Positions 34,112 to 35,514 of a DNA stretch of 35,514 nt are shown here, in pieces. This DNA is from Rhizophagus sp. LPA8_4_AMF (taxonomy: Eukaryota > Glomeromycota > Glomeromycetes > Glomerales > Glomeraceae): the NCBI GenBank assembly GCA_021464525.1, contig JADRCO010000376.1, positions 1-35,514 on the forward strand, in the 5' to 3' direction. The position numbers were made by a program, and so were the translations under genes. The notes below the pieces were generated by a model. The model saw only the letters and a list, made by a program, of their open reading frames with translations. It ran no database searches and had not been told where the DNA came from. Position 1 is the stretch's first letter; each line of letters begins with the position of its first letter.

Positions 34112-34300
34112 GATTTGAATTACACTTACTCTAAAAAATTACATGAACATCTGACCAAAATTGATGATTTGTTGAATAAATTGGGTTCTTCGACATTTCT
34201 TCAATTCAGCCCGATCAATTTTGATAACAATGAAATGATCGACAAGTTATATTCATTTGACTGTGATTTGCCGATCATTTGGCGATCATCATCAAATTAG
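34112..34300 (+). other. Coding-like open segment, unknown
   Basis: Plus-strand frame open for 62 codons, without ATG. It contains KKLHEHLTKIDDLLNKLG and FLQFSPINFDNNEMID. AG at 34110-34111 could be a splice acceptor, so this may be a terminal exon or a fragment. The family is not recognised. Confidence 0.3.
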
Positions 34301-35038
34301 TGAAAATTCGGCTGACTATGAATTCTGTTTAGGAAAATCAAAAAAGAAATAAAAGACCATTAATTTGTGTGTAACTTATTAAATTATGTGATTTAAAAAA
34401 TATGAAACATAGCAATAAGCAAATGATTTTTGATCCGATGTATGACGAAATGGAAGAAAAACACTTTATTTAGAAGCATATTTCCACAACGATTATTAAC
34501 TTTGAGGCAAAATTGGAAATTTCTCCAGGTTTCAGCATTTTCGGAACAGCCAAAACCCGAAAATGGTGAAACGTTCCGCCAATCGCAAAACAGTTTCACT
34601 CGAAACATTAATGCAGCAGGCGCACTGATGGCATTCCAAGAGAATATTCGGTTTAATCTCTATTTCAAATTTTAATATTCTATTTCTTGTACTCATAAAT
34701 TGTAACAAAGTTAATTATTATTGAAATTTATATTATGATTAATACTGTAGTATAAATTTTTCAATGTTATTACTTATTATTAATAAATAATTTCTTTAAC
34801 TATAATTAATTAAATTGTAGATTATTATTTACGTGATTTTTCAAATTCTTTAAGCGTCATTAGAACTTGATTATGAAGTTTTTACTTATTTTAATATATT
34901 CTAAATCGGTATAGAACTATTGAATTTTACAAATATAATGCAATATAAATAAACAATACAAAATAAAGAAAACAAATATAAAGCTATATAGTCTCCTAGA
35001 AAGATATAGTACCGGAGTATATTATATTATACTTTGTA
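34301..35038. other. Intergenic with a hairpin
   Basis: 34430-34680 is open on both strands but encodes no family I know. The openness reflects the inverted repeat at 34529-34572. The rest is AT-rich. Confidence 0.4.
34529..34572. repeat. Inverted repeat, 16-bp arms
   Basis: GTTTCAGCATTTTCGG (34529-34544) and its inverted copy at 34557-34572 (one mismatch) flank a 12-bp loop. Confidence 0.8.
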
Positions 35039-35073
35039 GCCGAAACCCCTGAAGGCCTGACTGAGGTTTCGGC
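35039..35073. repeat. Inverted repeat, 9-bp perfect arms
   Basis: GCCGAAACC (35039-35047) and GGTTTCGGC (35065-35073), in a GC-rich island. It shares the GTTTC/CGAAA words with the hairpin at 34529-34572. Confidence 0.7.
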
Positions 35074-35325
35074 ATTTCCACAATCTCTAAGTAAAAAATT
35101 ATTTTAACTATAGCCTAAACTCACGTGAAAAGGTTTTGGCAACACAATTCTAGTCTGTCACGTGAGTAACGAGTAGCCAATAAAAGCTCACTTTTTGTAA
35201 GAAAAGTAAAACGATCAGTCACGAGCGTGGATGTGAAAGGAAATTGGCAAAAAAAAGAACCTAAAGTTGCAGCAGATTGAATTCAAATTTTGAGATGAAT
35301 TTCGATATATTAAGCTAGAGTTACA

Positions 35326-35443
35326 ATCCGCGGATAATCCGTCAACCGTTATCCGAATCCGTCGGATCAGTTTGGTAGAAGATATCCGAAAGTCGGATAA
35401 CTACATCATCCGGATATCCTTGACGGATCATCCGGATCATCCG
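35326..35443. repeat. Dispersed ATCCG/CGGAT array
   Basis: In 118 bp there are eight ATCCG (starts 35326, 35337, 35351, 35357, 35384, 35408, 35430, 35439) and six CGGAT (35331, 35363, 35394, 35411, 35424, 35433), the reverse complement, at irregular spacing. The stretch can fold on itself extensively. Nothing coding. Confidence 0.75.
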
Positions 35444-35454
35444 ATTATTCAACA

Positions 35455-35490
35455 TAATTCTGGCCAATCCTGTAGTGCCGGCCAGAATTA
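35455..35490. repeat. Inverted repeat, 11-bp perfect arms
   Basis: TAATTCTGGCC (35455-35465) and GGCCAGAATTA (35480-35490) with a 14-bp loop, just before TCACGTGA at 35503-35510. Possibly the terminus of an element that continues past the right edge. Confidence 0.75.
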
Positions 35491-35514
35491 CAATAGCGAT
35501 GGTCACGTGATCTC

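Noticed and set aside
34393-34675. Open frames on both strands
   Set aside because: They mirror each other across an inverted repeat and show no known domain; explained by the repeat.

Overview
The window looks like nuclear DNA of an arbuscular mycorrhizal fungus close to Rhizophagus (Glomeromycotina). This is inferred from the very AT-rich composition, short GT-AG introns of about 75-110 bp, expanded tyrosine-kinase-like (TKL) protein kinases, a MATA-HMG protein, a MVNAQ-type leucine-rich-repeat protein and abundant small transposable elements. No database search was run.

Layout. 1-84: terminal end of a pogo/Tigger-like DNA transposon. 1502-3518 (-): a five-exon gene for a conserved fungal protein of unknown function, followed by about 4 kb of non-coding DNA. 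7696-11968 (-): a decayed composite gene in which a TKL kinase with Sel1 repeats runs into the tail of a NACHT/pentapeptide/WD40 (NLR-like) protein. 12640-21281: a tandem array of one duplicated unit. It holds two full-length genes (about 4.4 kb apart) for kinases with an N-terminal array of CxxC zinc-ribbon-like modules, and a third copy reduced to its last exons. Empty sites in the sister copies show that a Harbinger-type MITE and a short Helitron inserted after duplication. A 307-bp tract identical between otherwise diverged genes indicates recent gene conversion. 21801-21978 and 25113-25337: two further MITEs. 22651-23669 (+): LRR protein with a displaced first exon or frameshifted start.

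24484-24712 (-) is the most interesting locus and is too small to stand out as an ORF. It is a two-exon gene for a 43-residue secreted precursor with a signal peptide, a Lys-Arg Kex2 site, a DADADAEA spacer and two short Tyr-ending peptides. This is the architecture of alpha-factor-type pheromones and of Kex2-released fungal RiPP (dikaritin) precursors. It has its own TATA box and in-frame alternative acceptors.

25338-30660 is mostly decayed: an interrupted unknown gene, displaced pieces of the kinase-unit flank, and a LINE C-terminal relic. 30661-31773 (-): an intact MATA-HMG-box gene with twin TATA boxes. 31900-35514: non-coding repeats, hairpins, a palindromic ATCCG/CGGAT array, and part of a window-wide excess of the palindrome TCACGTGA.

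The genes do not form a pathway. They sample the lineage-expanded families (kinases, NLR-like proteins, LRRs, MATA-HMG) together with one secreted peptide gene. One conserved gene lies at the left.
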